Source: an uncultured Sphingobacteriales bacterium (GTDB lineage: Bacteria; Bacteroidota; Bacteroidia; Chitinophagales; Chitinophagaceae). From it: 64,000 nucleotides of DNA. The DNA lies in contig CALKHN010000109.1 in the NCBI GenBank assembly GCA_937991535.1, positions 199,263 through 263,262 on the forward strand, read 5' to 3'. The translations under genes and the position numbers were made by a program. The notes beneath the pieces are model-generated. The model ran no database searches and was not told the origin of the DNA. It saw only the letters and a list, made by a program, of their open reading frames with translations. Below are positions 43,097 through 51,654 of this stretch, piece by piece (position 1 is the stretch's first letter; each line of letters starts with the position of its first letter).

Positions 43097-44536
43097 TCAC
43101 TTTGCAGCCGGCCCCATGAAATTAGTGCTGAGCGTTGTAATCTTATGGTCTCCCTCATACAATCCCACTTTCAGCTTTGTTTTTCTTGCTTCAATGATAT
43201 TGCGGGGCAGCACAATAAAAAATGATCCTTTTCCCTGCCCCTCTCTTTTTACCATAATATCTCTTCCTTCGGCTTCTATAATGCTGCCCGGCACGTCTTC
43301 CAGCTTTAAAGAAAGCGACACATCATGCACCGTTTTATTTATGATTTTGATATTATACAGGTTCGATACACTGTCTGTTCCCCTTTCCTGGTATAGCATA
43401 CCCCCTGCCCTCATTATCGTGCCATCCACGTCTTTACGGGATACCAGTAAAGCCGTTAAAAGCCCCGTTAAAACAACAAGGAGAATGGTATAAAATTTCA
43501 TTCTTCCCGTAAATTTCAGTTTCTTCCCCTCTGCTATCCCATTTTCTGAAGCATAGCGGATCAGCCCTCTTTCCCTTCCTGTGGCATCCATCATTTTATT
43601 ACAGGCATCAATACATGAAGTGCAACCTACACATTCCATTTGAGTTCCGTTGCGGATATCTATACCCGTTGGACAAACCTTTACGCACTGGAAACAATCT
43701 ATACAATCACCCAATACAGGCGCCAGCTCAGCTTCCTTTTGTTTTCTGAACTTTCCTCTTGGTTCGCCTCTTTTATAGTCGTAGGCAACAATCATGGAGT
43801 TGCGGTCGAGCAATACGCCCTGCAGGCGGCCATAGGGGCAAACTACCGTGCAGGCCTGTTCGCGGAAATACGAGAATACACCATAAAACACTCCGGAAAA
43901 AATTACGATGGAAAACAAACCGCCTATATGTTCGGATGCCGGTTCTCTTATGATCTTCAGCAATTCATCCATTCCTATGATGTATGCAAGAAAAAAATTA
44001 GAAACAATAAAAGAGAGGAGAAAGAATACGAAATGCTTGGTGGCTTTTTTTACAACCTTATCGCGGTTCCAGGGCCCCTTGTCTAACAACTTCTGTGCCG
44101 GTGCATCGCCTTCTATGGCAAATTCAATTTTCCGAAAAAGCATTTCCATAAAAATGGTTTGCGGGCAAACCCATCCGCAAAACAATCGTCCGAAGGCAGC
44201 CGTAAAAAGTATGATAAATACAATACCGGTAATCATGGTGATACCGAATATGAAAAAATCCTGGGGCCAAAACACCCGGCCAAACAATATAAATTTTGCT
44301 TCGGGTATATTAAAAAGAAATAACGGACGTCCTTTATACTGAATGAAGGGAAGGGCAAAAAACAAAACAAAAAATCCCCAGCTCACCCATGTACGGATAT
44401 TAAATAATTTTCCCTTTGTTTTATGGGCATATACCCATTTGCGCTTACCCTTTTCGTCAACAGTAGCTATCCTGTCGCGAAAAGAAGCGGTCCCTTCGTT
44501 GTCCGGTTTCCTGTGTGTGTTTTGTTCGCTTGTCAT
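43097..44536 (-). CDS. ccoG: cytochrome c oxidase accessory protein CcoG (FixG/RdxA-type ferredoxin)
   Basis: This 479-residue membrane iron-sulfur protein shows, after hydrophobic helices, the conserved GRLFCGWVCPQTIFMEMLF (residues ~115-135) and ACTVVCPYGRLQGVLLD. Two 4Fe-4S motifs follow, CIDCFQCVKVCPTGID and CVGCTSCIDACNKMM. The C-terminal domain is periplasmic. CcoG reduces or handles copper during assembly of the CuB centre of cbb3 oxidase. It sits between ccoP (23 nt away) and the FixH-like gene, as in most cco loci. Length is normal. Confidence 0.95.
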   Translation of the reverse strand: MTSEQNTHRKPDNEGTASFRDRIATVDEKGKRKWVYAHKTKGKLFNIRTWVSWGFFVLFFALPFIQYKGRPLFLFNIPEAKFILFGRVFWPQDFFIFGITMITGIVFIILFTAAFGRLFCGWVCPQTIFMEMLFRKIEFAIEGDAPAQKLLDKGPWNRDKVVKKATKHFVFFLLSFIVSNFFLAYIIGMDELLKIIREPASEHIGGLFSIVIFSGVFYGVFSYFREQACTVVCPYGRLQGVLLDRNSMIVAYDYKRGEPRGKFRKQKEAELAPVLGDCIDCFQCVKVCPTGIDIRNGTQMECVGCTSCIDACNKMMDATGRERGLIRYASENGIAEGKKLKFTGRMKFYTILLVVLTGLLTALLVSRKDVDGTIMRAGGMLYQERGTDSVSNLYNIKIINKTVHDVSLSLKLEDVPGSIIEAEGRDIMVKREGQGKGSFFIVLPRNIIEARKTKLKVGLYEGDHKITTLSTNFMGPAAK

Positions 44537-44559
44537 TCATTAACTTCATTTACGAGGTT

Positions 44560-45723
44560 TTACCTGGCAGCATTGGCTGCAGGCGCCTGCGCTGCATTTT
44601 CTTCCTTAAACAATTGCCCTTCGGCGGCTTTCGCACCGGGAGGATTGGTACCGTGCAGCGACATTACATAGCTGGCTACCTGTGCTATCTGTTTATTGGA
44701 ATAACTGGTTTGCCATTGCGGCATTGCGTTGAAACCATATTTAATCGTTTTAAAAATACTTTTGATATCGCCGCCGTGCAGCCAGAAATCATCGGTAAGA
44801 TTCGGCCCCACCATCCCGCCACCATCGTCTTTATGACAGGCTACGCAGGCAGCGGTATATACTTTTTTTCCTTCGGCAAGGTCAGCGGCATCAATAGATA
44901 CGGTAACGGTATTTTCATCCACCGACTCCCCTTTTAAAGTAAGATAGGCTTTTACCTCTTCATCCGCTTTCTTTACAGAAATCTCATACTCTTCCTTACT
45001 CAAAGGCGCACTGTACGATACATGATACCGCCATAAATAAATTACCCCAAAGATGATAGTGGCATAAAAACCGTATAACCACCAGGGCGGGAGCCGGTTA
45101 TCCAGTTCGCGAATGCCATCGTATTCATGATCCAATGCTATCTCCGCCTCCTGCTCAACAGGCTTAAATTTATTAAACCGGCTCCACCATGCACGCAGCG
45201 ATTTCGATTTAACCAACGCTTCATCAGTTGCCGCAACTTTCGGTCTGTCCGCTTTGAGCAAAAACCTGATATTGTACAGTAACACCAGGATCACCAGCAT
45301 TTCAACAAAAATGATAGCCATCATGGAATAAAAAGCCACGGCCGATAAGCCGCCAAATGTTTTTGTGTTAGCAACGGCTGTCTCTATGGCTGTAGCGCTT
45401 TCCTGTGCCATAACAGAACCGGATAATAATAAAAACAACCCGGTAACAACTACAGCAGGTGTCGCTGATTTTTTCTTTTCTTCTTTTTCCTTTTGCAGTT
45501 TAATATCGGCTATCCCCGTCAGCAACTGCCCCAGCATAAATATTACGACCAGCAATATCAACATTAGGGTTATTAAGGTTAAAGCCAGGGTATTGTTAAG
45601 TGTAGAAGGCAGCGGCGGCCCTGCCGCAACGGCGGCTAAACTTCCTGCAAAAGTGAACAATGCCAGTAATAATAACTGTTTGAGCACAGGGGTTGAGCAG
45701 TAGCGATTGTTTTTAAAAAGCAT
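44560..45723 (-). CDS. ccoP: cbb3-type cytochrome c oxidase, cytochrome c subunit CcoP
   Basis: At 387 residues it is longer at the N-terminus than a proteobacterial CcoP: two extra hydrophobic segments (about 20-70) precede a helical linker (IKLQKEKEEKKKSA), and two more follow near 90-155. The typical CcoP anchor is at ~220-240 (LPPWWLYGFYATIIFGVIYL). There is a single haem-c motif CVACH in KVYTAACVACHKDDGGGMVGP, with a possible Met ligand in NAMPQWQ, whereas classical CcoP has two haems. It carries electrons to CcoN. The order ccoNO-ccoQ-ccoP-ccoG is standard. Confidence 0.9.
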   Translation of the reverse strand: MLFKNNRYCSTPVLKQLLLLALFTFAGSLAAVAAGPPLPSTLNNTLALTLITLMLILLVVIFMLGQLLTGIADIKLQKEKEEKKKSATPAVVVTGLFLLLSGSVMAQESATAIETAVANTKTFGGLSAVAFYSMMAIIFVEMLVILVLLYNIRFLLKADRPKVAATDEALVKSKSLRAWWSRFNKFKPVEQEAEIALDHEYDGIRELDNRLPPWWLYGFYATIIFGVIYLWRYHVSYSAPLSKEEYEISVKKADEEVKAYLTLKGESVDENTVTVSIDAADLAEGKKVYTAACVACHKDDGGGMVGPNLTDDFWLHGGDIKSIFKTIKYGFNAMPQWQTSYSNKQIAQVASYVMSLHGTNPPGAKAAEGQLFKEENAAQAPAANAAR

Positions 45724-45733
45724 ACCATGTATT

Positions 45734-45904
45734 TTATTGTTCCTGGTTATCTAATGGAATACGGCTGATTTCCTCAATTTTGGCTTTGTCTGTTTTGAAC
45801 ACCCATGTGAGCATCACTATAAAAAAAAGAAAGAATATGCCAAATGATATTAGCCCGAGAATATCAACTCCGCTGATCTTTTCCAAATAGTTAATAAATT
45901 TCAT
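45734..45904 (-). CDS. small CcoQ-like membrane subunit
   Basis: The 56-codon gene lies between ccoNO (21 nt away) and ccoP (10 nt away). One membrane segment (LGLISFGIFFLFFIVMLTWVF, split here only by reading) is followed by a charged tail KTDKAKIEEISRIPLD. This matches the size, topology and place of CcoQ/FixQ, a small subunit that stabilises the oxidase. Sequence conservation in this family is weak, so the name rests on position and layout. It starts with ATG at 45902-45904. Confidence 0.8.
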   Translation of the reverse strand: MKFINYLEKISGVDILGLISFGIFFLFFIVMLTWVFKTDKAKIEEISRIPLDNQEQ

Positions 45905-45925
45905 GTTTCCAGTGTTGTTGATCGT

Positions 45926-48064
45926 TTATTGCTTAGTGGTTTCAATGACTGAGGCCTGCTGTTCCAGTTTAATATCTGTGCCCACGCGCTGCAGGTAGGC
46001 AATCAGTGCAATGATCTCTTTATTGGCAGGCGTTTCAATTTTATCTTTTTTGAGCCTGGCAGATATGGCTTCCGCCTGTTCGGCAAGGTGCCGGTTAGCC
46101 GTTTTATCGAACCCGGCGGGATAAGGCACACCTAATTTTTGCATCGCTCTTATTTTAGCTGGCGTACTGGCGGTATCCAGCACATGATCTAACAGCCATG
46201 GATAAGCGGGCATCACGGATCCGGGCGACATGGATGCAGGATCGTCCATATGATTATAATGCCAGCTATCGGGATATTTAGCTCCGATACGTGCCAGGTC
46301 AGGACCCGTTCGCTTGCTACCCCATTGAAATGGATGGTCATATACAAACTCACCCGCCTTGGAGTATTCGCCATACCGCGCCACCTCGTCCCGGAAGGGC
46401 CGTATCATTTGCGAGTGGCAGGTATAACAGCCTTCCCTCACATAAATATCACGACCCTGTAATTCCAGCGGTGTATACGGTTTTACACTTGATATGGTAG
46501 GAATATTGGATTTAACCAGAAAAGCGGGTATCATCTCCACCACACCACCTATCAACACTACGATCAAACTCACCACCAGTAAGGTAAGCGGCCTGCGTTC
46601 AATCCACCTGTGCCAGTGCTCCTTACCATAACTTACTTTTTTCACTAAAGGCGCCGCCTCGGCAGCTTCGTTGGCAATGAATTTTCCGGCAACGATGGTT
46701 TTAAACAGGTTATAACACATCAGCAATGCGCCCGTCAGATATAAGGTTCCCCCCACACTGCGGGTGATATACATAGGGATGATATTTGTTACAGATTCCA
46801 GGAACTGAAATTTCAGTTGTCCTTCGGGCGTAAAGGTCTTCCACATTAATGTTTGTGTAAAGCCTGCCCAGTATAACGGTACCGCGTACAGTATAATACC
46901 AATGGTTCCCAGCCAGAAATGATTCGTAGCCAGTTTTTTAGAATACAGGTTTGTGCCCCACATTTTTGGAACAAGGTAATACAGCATGGCAAAGGCCATA
47001 AATCCGTTCCAGCCCAGTCCGCCTATATGCACATGCGCGATGATCCAATCGCTGTAGTGGGCGATGGCACTGATATTTTTTAAACTCAGGAGCGGACCTT
47101 CCAGGGTGGCCATACCATAGCAGGTTATAGCCACTACCATAAATTTCAGTACCGGATCTTCCCGCACCTTGTCCCAGGCGCCGCGCAGGGTGAACAACCC
47201 GTTCAGCATGCCGCCCCAGGAAGGGAAGATGAGCATTAAAGAAAAAACAGTGCCCAGCGATTGCGCCCAGTCCGGCAGCGCGGTATATAACAAATGGTGA
47301 GGACCCGCCCATATGTAAATAAAGATCAGCGCCCAGAAGTGAATGATAGAAAGCCGGTAGGAATATACCGGACGGTTAGCCGCTTTGGGAAGAAAATAAT
47401 ACATCAACCCCAGAATAGGTGTGGTAAGAAAGAACGCTACCGCATTGTGGCCGTACCACCACTGTACCAGCGCGTCCTGCACACCGGCATACCAGCTATA
47501 GCTTTTCATGAAAGAAACGGGTATCTCAAAAGAGTTAACGATGTGCAGCATGGCTACGGTAACCCAGGTAGCAATGTAAAACCAGATAGCTACATATAAA
47601 TGCTTTTCTCTTCTTTGCAGAATGGTGCCAAACATGTTGATGCCAAACACTACCCATACAAGTGTAATGGCAATATCTATTGGCCACTCCAACTCCGCAT
47701 ATTCCTTACCCGAAGTATAGCCCATCAATAAGGTTACAGCCGCGGCAACAATAATAAGCTGCCATCCCCAAAAGTGGATCCAGCTTAGCTTATCGCTGAA
47801 CATGCGGGCTTTACACAGCCTTTGCAACGAATAGTATACACCCGTAAAAATACAGTTGCCCACAAAGGCGAAAATAATTGCGTTCGTGTGCAGCGGTCGT
47901 AAGCGGCCAAACGTAGTAGCCGGCAGGTTCAAACTGGTAGCAGGCGCATATATCTGGATGGCTGCCCAAAGTCCGGCCAACATACCAACAACAGCAAAAA
48001 TCACCGTGGCATAACCAAAAGCTTTCACGATCTTATTGTCATAATAGAATTTTTCTACTTGCAT
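45926..48064 (-). CDS. ccoNO: fused cbb3-type cytochrome c oxidase subunits I and II (CcoN-CcoO)
   Basis: The 712-residue fusion of the haem-copper catalytic subunit with the cytochrome c subunit CcoO is typical of Bacteroidota. The CcoN part has about 12 helices and expected His ligands in LRPLHTNAIIFAFVG, WYGHNAVAFF, WAGPHHLLYTALPDWAQ and DWIIAHVHIGGLGWNGF. The CcoO part (about 535-712) has the haem motif in YVREGCYTCHSQMIRPF and the GPDLARIGAKY fold. The complex reduces oxygen with high affinity and pumps protons. ccoS lies 15 nt upstream and the ccoQ-like gene 21 nt downstream. Confidence 0.96.
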   Translation of the reverse strand: MQVEKFYYDNKIVKAFGYATVIFAVVGMLAGLWAAIQIYAPATSLNLPATTFGRLRPLHTNAIIFAFVGNCIFTGVYYSLQRLCKARMFSDKLSWIHFWGWQLIIVAAAVTLLMGYTSGKEYAELEWPIDIAITLVWVVFGINMFGTILQRREKHLYVAIWFYIATWVTVAMLHIVNSFEIPVSFMKSYSWYAGVQDALVQWWYGHNAVAFFLTTPILGLMYYFLPKAANRPVYSYRLSIIHFWALIFIYIWAGPHHLLYTALPDWAQSLGTVFSLMLIFPSWGGMLNGLFTLRGAWDKVREDPVLKFMVVAITCYGMATLEGPLLSLKNISAIAHYSDWIIAHVHIGGLGWNGFMAFAMLYYLVPKMWGTNLYSKKLATNHFWLGTIGIILYAVPLYWAGFTQTLMWKTFTPEGQLKFQFLESVTNIIPMYITRSVGGTLYLTGALLMCYNLFKTIVAGKFIANEAAEAAPLVKKVSYGKEHWHRWIERRPLTLLVVSLIVVLIGGVVEMIPAFLVKSNIPTISSVKPYTPLELQGRDIYVREGCYTCHSQMIRPFRDEVARYGEYSKAGEFVYDHPFQWGSKRTGPDLARIGAKYPDSWHYNHMDDPASMSPGSVMPAYPWLLDHVLDTASTPAKIRAMQKLGVPYPAGFDKTANRHLAEQAEAISARLKKDKIETPANKEIIALIAYLQRVGTDIKLEQQASVIETTKQ

Positions 48065-48079
48065 ATCCGGAAATGTTTA

Positions 48080-48247
48080 TCAGGGTTTTATTGTTTCGTT
48101 AGAAGGCTTTTCGTTATCAAACAATATTCTTGAAGAGGGAGAGTAATCATCCTCAAACTGCCCACTTTTCACACTCCATAAAAAAGCTAAAAGAAAGAGT
48201 CCGGCTACGGAAATGCTGGCTATTAAAAGAATTACCATTACACTCAT
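48080..48247 (-). CDS. ccoS: cbb3-type oxidase assembly protein CcoS
   Basis: The 55-codon gene starts with ATG at 48245-48247. It has one membrane segment right at the N-terminus (VMVILLIASISVAGLFLLAF) and then the CcoS signature WSVKSGQFEDDYSPSSRILF. CcoS is needed for cofactor insertion into cbb3 oxidase. It lies 15 nt upstream of ccoNO and begins the second cco transcription unit; a -7 element (48265-48272) and an Fnr/FixK-like palindrome (48317-48330) precede it. Confidence 0.9.
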   Translation of the reverse strand: MSVMVILLIASISVAGLFLLAFLWSVKSGQFEDDYSPSSRILFDNEKPSNETIKP

Positions 48248-48264
48248 GATGCAGGAGTTATTTG

Positions 48265-48330
48265 TAAAAGTATTTGGAGCGGAGGGGATAAGTTATAAGC
48301 AATATCAGCAAGTAAAATGACTTTTGTCAT
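48265..48330 (-). promoter_or_regulatory. ccoS: ccoS promoter with Fnr/FixK-like operator
   Basis: On the minus strand TACTTTTA (48265-48272) is a one-mismatch TAnnTTTG -7 element, 18-25 nt before the ccoS start. The palindrome ATGAC-TTTT-GTCAT lies at 48317-48330, with its centre 55 nt from the centre of the -7 element. TGAC-N4-GTCA is the core of Crp/Fnr-family operators (Dnr/FixK type). The ccoI promoter has the same arrangement at identical spacing. Confidence 0.55.
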
Positions 48331-48339
48331 GCTATCGTC

Positions 48340-48621
48340 AGAGGGCTGTCAGCAGTGGGCTATGAGCAATCAGCTTTCAGTTATGAAGAGTGAAAAGTGA
48401 GACGGAAGAGGTGAGGCGGAAAAACACCAGGAACCAAATCACAAAAACCAAAAATCCAGAATCCAACTTGTTAGCCACGGGATAAAACTCAAGTTCCAAA
48501 TCCGAAGCGATAAGCTCTAAATCGGAAAATGGCTGCCAGAATCAGCCTCCAGCTATGAGCGGCTTGCTCATAGTCCAAAGCTCGGGCTGACCACTGAAAG
48601 CTAAAAGCCGAACGCTTCACC
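48340..48621. repeat. word-like intergenic region between ccoI and ccoS
   Basis: The gap holds GGCTGTCAGCAGTGGGCTATGAGC, CAGCTTTCAGTTATGAAGAG, GTGAAAAGTGAGACGGAAGAGGTGAGG, ACCAAATCACAAAAACC, CTATGAGCGGCTTGCTCATAG (an inverted repeat, 48555-48575) and CCACTGAAAGCTAAAAGCCG. The same AGCTATGAGC, GGTGAAAAGTGAG and AACCAAATCACAAAAA words recur elsewhere. No gene is seen. Confidence 0.6.
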
Positions 48622-51006
48622 TCACCGCTTCAGTTTCATTCTTGCCGCAGCCATATTGCTTGCCCCGAAAGTGAGCAGAACAATAGTTAAAGAACTGGAG
48701 GGCATTAGTATTGCCGCTATCAGTGGAGACAAGGTTCCCTGAACGGCGAAATACAATCCAATAATATTATATACAACAGATACCACAAAACTGGCGATCA
48801 CTATTTTTCGGTTGATGCGGCACAGGCGGATAAAACTACCCAGCAGGCCCAGTTGTTCCGCCGCTATAATACCATCGCTGGCCGGCGTAAAATTATTGGC
48901 TTGCCCGCTTACTGCTATGCCAGTATCGCTTTGCTGCAACGCCCCGGCATCATTCAGTCCATCCCCTATCATCATCACCTTTTCACCTTTTTGCTGCAAC
49001 TGCCGGATATACTCCAGTTTATCTCCGGGCTTTTGATGAAACAACAGCACCGATCTTTTTCTGGTAATCTTCCTGAGGTTATCTTTTTCAGAATCATTGT
49101 CGCCTGAGATTACCGACAGCGGATAATATTTTTGTAATGTCTGCAAAAGCGTGGGCACAAAGGAACGGTAGTAATTGCTGAAGCGGAAACAGCCTACGGT
49201 TTTATTTTCAATACTTATATACACTACCGTTCCGCCCTTTTGAGACAAATGAAAATCACTGGTTTGAGCCCCGATGCTTATCCAAACGTCATTTACAAAA
49301 CCCTCTGTTCCTTCTCCCGGCTTTTCTGTAAACCCCTGTACCGTAACATCTCGGGGAACACCCAGGTGCTTTGCAATGGCTTTGCTCAGCGGGTGATTGG
49401 AACAGGATGCCAGAGCGGCTACCTGTGATTTTTGAATTTCGGAAAGAAGTGCTCCTTCGTATGTTATTTTTTGCTCCCCCGAATCAGTAAGCGTACCTGT
49501 TTTGTCAAACACAATATGTGTAACCCGCGAGATATCTTCAATAATTCCCGCTTTGCGAAGATAAAACCGGTTACGCCCCAGTATGCGTAGCACGTGTCCG
49601 TTGGTAAAACTATTGGCCAACAAAAGCGCACAGGGACAGGCTATAATGAAAACAGCGGTTACTGCCGGCCATATTTTTGCCGGATCATGTATTTGCCAGT
49701 AAACTGCGGTAATACTGGCAATAGTAAAAACCATGAGCGTGAAATACTTACTTACCTTATGCACAAATGACTTTCCTTTTTCCTCCTGCCGGTCTCCCCG
49801 GTTCCAAAGCCGGGTTAGATAGCTTTGTGTAACTTCTTTAACCACCAGTATTTCAATATTTCCAGCGGTTTGCTTACCGCCTGCATACACCATCTCACCT
49901 GTCTCTTTGCGCACCGGCAGTGACTCTCCGGTTACAAAACTGTAGTCAATAAACGCTTTACCACGGGTTAATATACCATCGGCCGGTATCAACTCTTCAT
50001 TATGGATCAGCAGTGTATCGTTTAGTTTTACATCCGGCAGCAGCGCAGGCGTTTCCAAATTGTTTTTTAAAACCGATACCGCAATAGGGAAATAGGAAGT
50101 ATAATCTCTTTCAAAGGATAACTGCCGGTAGGTTTTATCCTGAAGAACACGCCCCACCAGCATAAAAAAAACAATGCCGCTCATGGAATCGAAATATCCG
50201 CCACCTGTACCTGATAATACTTCCCATATACTGCGAACAAAGGTGATGATAACGGCCAGGGCTATGGGCACATCTATATTAAGAAATTTATGCCTGAGGC
50301 TTTTCCAGGATGACTGGTAAAAAGGTAAAGCCGAATAAAAAAATACAGGCAACGAAAGGACTATATTTGCCCAACGGAAAATATTTCGCAAGCCCTCCTC
50401 GCTGGCATCTGCACCCAAATATTCCGGAAAGCTCAGCAACATAATATTACTGAAACAAAAACCCGCTACCCCCAACTGATAGATCATGCTTTTATCAGAA
50501 GCAGTCCGGGACTGCTTCAGGTCGTTAAGACTGATATAGGGTTCGTACCCAATAGCGGCTAACAGATCCGCTACTTTTCGCAGGGATGTTTTCGTATGCA
50601 GCAATACAACATCTACTTCTTTACGCGTAAAGTCAACGGATGACGATAGTACGCCTTCGTTCAGCCGGCGCAGGTTTTCGAGCAGGTATAAGCAGGAGCT
50701 GCAATGCATCTGGGGCAGGTAAAAAGTAACATGGGTTTGCTTTTCATCTTTAAAGCTTATGAGCTTAGCCGCAATACCATCATCATCAAGAAATGAAAAC
50801 TTATCCTTACGGACTTTTATGCGCTGGGTAATTCCAGGCATTGGGTTGAGATCATAGTAGTTGCATAACCCGTTCTGGTTAATGATGCCATACACCAACT
50901 TACAGCCTTCGCAACAAAAAGATTTATCCTCAAGCTTTATCCCCGCGGAAATACATTCCTCGCCACAGTGGCTGCATAAAAGGGGAGCAATAACACTTTG
51001 ACCCAT
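48622..51006 (-). CDS. ccoI: copper-translocating P-type ATPase of the cbb3 locus (CcoI/FixI type)
   Basis: The protein has 794 residues. The N-terminal cytosolic part has a Cys-rich module (LLCSHCGEECIS, FCCEGCKLVYG) followed by an HMA domain with QMHCSSCLYLLENL. The P1B-ATPase core has the copper-type CPCALLL motif, the phosphorylation site VFDKTGTLTDSG, the N-domain motif SNHPLSKAIAKHL and the hinge IGDGLNDAGALQQSD. FixI/CcoI exports copper across the membrane for the CuB site. It opens the cco region, with its own promoter and operator at 51023-51088. Confidence 0.95.
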   Translation of the reverse strand: MGQSVIAPLLCSHCGEECISAGIKLEDKSFCCEGCKLVYGIINQNGLCNYYDLNPMPGITQRIKVRKDKFSFLDDDGIAAKLISFKDEKQTHVTFYLPQMHCSSCLYLLENLRRLNEGVLSSSVDFTRKEVDVVLLHTKTSLRKVADLLAAIGYEPYISLNDLKQSRTASDKSMIYQLGVAGFCFSNIMLLSFPEYLGADASEEGLRNIFRWANIVLSLPVFFYSALPFYQSSWKSLRHKFLNIDVPIALAVIITFVRSIWEVLSGTGGGYFDSMSGIVFFMLVGRVLQDKTYRQLSFERDYTSYFPIAVSVLKNNLETPALLPDVKLNDTLLIHNEELIPADGILTRGKAFIDYSFVTGESLPVRKETGEMVYAGGKQTAGNIEILVVKEVTQSYLTRLWNRGDRQEEKGKSFVHKVSKYFTLMVFTIASITAVYWQIHDPAKIWPAVTAVFIIACPCALLLANSFTNGHVLRILGRNRFYLRKAGIIEDISRVTHIVFDKTGTLTDSGEQKITYEGALLSEIQKSQVAALASCSNHPLSKAIAKHLGVPRDVTVQGFTEKPGEGTEGFVNDVWISIGAQTSDFHLSQKGGTVVYISIENKTVGCFRFSNYYRSFVPTLLQTLQKYYPLSVISGDNDSEKDNLRKITRKRSVLLFHQKPGDKLEYIRQLQQKGEKVMMIGDGLNDAGALQQSDTGIAVSGQANNFTPASDGIIAAEQLGLLGSFIRLCRINRKIVIASFVVSVVYNIIGLYFAVQGTLSPLIAAILMPSSSLTIVLLTFGASNMAAARMKLKR

Positions 51007-51022
51007 AGAAAAAATTCAGGGA

Positions 51023-51088
51023 TAAAGTTAGTTGTGCAATAAAACCAGGCGGATGATCAGTTTCAGGAGACAAACTGATTAATATCAG
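51023..51088 (-). promoter_or_regulatory. ccoI: ccoI promoter with Fnr/FixK-like operator
   Basis: Minus-strand TAACTTTA (51023-51030) is a TAnnTTTA -7 element, 17-24 nt before the ccoI start. The palindrome CTGAT-TAAT-ATCAG at 51075-51088 (one more base pair on each side, A/T) has the Fnr core TGAT-N4-ATCA. Its centre is 55 nt from the centre of the -7 element, exactly as at ccoS. That would place the site near -62, a usual position for Crp/Fnr-type activators. Confidence 0.55.
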
Positions 51089-51144
51089 TATAAAGCGTTA
51101 AACGCATGGGAGATAATGCCCTTAAATAAACGAAGAAGAACAAC

Positions 51145-51570
51145 CTATTTTTCGGGGGACAGCAGGAATTGCAGGGCCAGTTCATATCCTTTTAAACCCA
51201 ACCCAAAAATGCTGCCTGCCGATTTGCCCGATACATGCGACAGCTTGCGAAAATCTTCTCTGGCATGCACATTGGAAATATGCACTTCAACAACTGGTGT
51301 TTTAATGGCCGCAATAGCGTCGCCGATGGCCACAGAAGTATGGGTATACGCAGCCGGATTTAAAATAATGCCATCATAGTCGAACCCTAACCGTTGTAAT
51401 TCATTAACCAGTTCACCTTCCACATTGCTCTGGTAATAATGCAGGCTCACCTGCGGATATTTTTTTTGCAATCCATCAAAGTATTTTTCAAACGGCATAT
51501 TGCCATAAATATCCGTTTCCCGCTTTCCCAGCAGGTTTAAATTGGGTCCGTTAATGATCGCGATTTTCAT
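51145..51570 (-). CDS. aroQ: type II 3-dehydroquinate dehydratase
   Basis: The 141-residue cytoplasmic enzyme removes water from 3-dehydroquinate in the shikimate pathway; the active form is a dodecamer. Key segments are all present: the N-terminal IINGPNLNLLGKRETDIYG with the catalytic Tyr nearby, the lid and substrate loop LNPAAYTHTSVAIGDAI, and EVHISNVHAREDFRKLS with the conserved His. Length is normal (about 140-150). It stands alone between ccoI and carA; a GAAAGGTGAAAGG/ATAGCTGATAGCCCATAGC tail separates it from carA. No pathway neighbours are next to it. Confidence 0.95.
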   Translation of the reverse strand: MKIAIINGPNLNLLGKRETDIYGNMPFEKYFDGLQKKYPQVSLHYYQSNVEGELVNELQRLGFDYDGIILNPAAYTHTSVAIGDAIAAIKTPVVEVHISNVHAREDFRKLSHVSGKSAGSIFGLGLKGYELALQFLLSPEK

Positions 51571-51579
51571 GCGTATATT

Positions 51580-51654
51580 TCTTTTGCTGCTTTCAGCTTT
51601 CAGAGCTATGGGCTATCAGCTATGAGTTCAGCCTCTCACCTTTCACCTTTCTCG
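51580..51654. repeat. low-complexity tail downstream of carA
   Basis: On the minus strand, just after the carA stop: GATGACGAGAAAGGTGAAAGGTGAGAGG, then ACTCATAGCTGATAGCCCATAGC and CTGAAAGCTGAAAGCAGC. The words match the 9.5 and 48.4 kb tails. No gene is seen. Confidence 0.6.
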
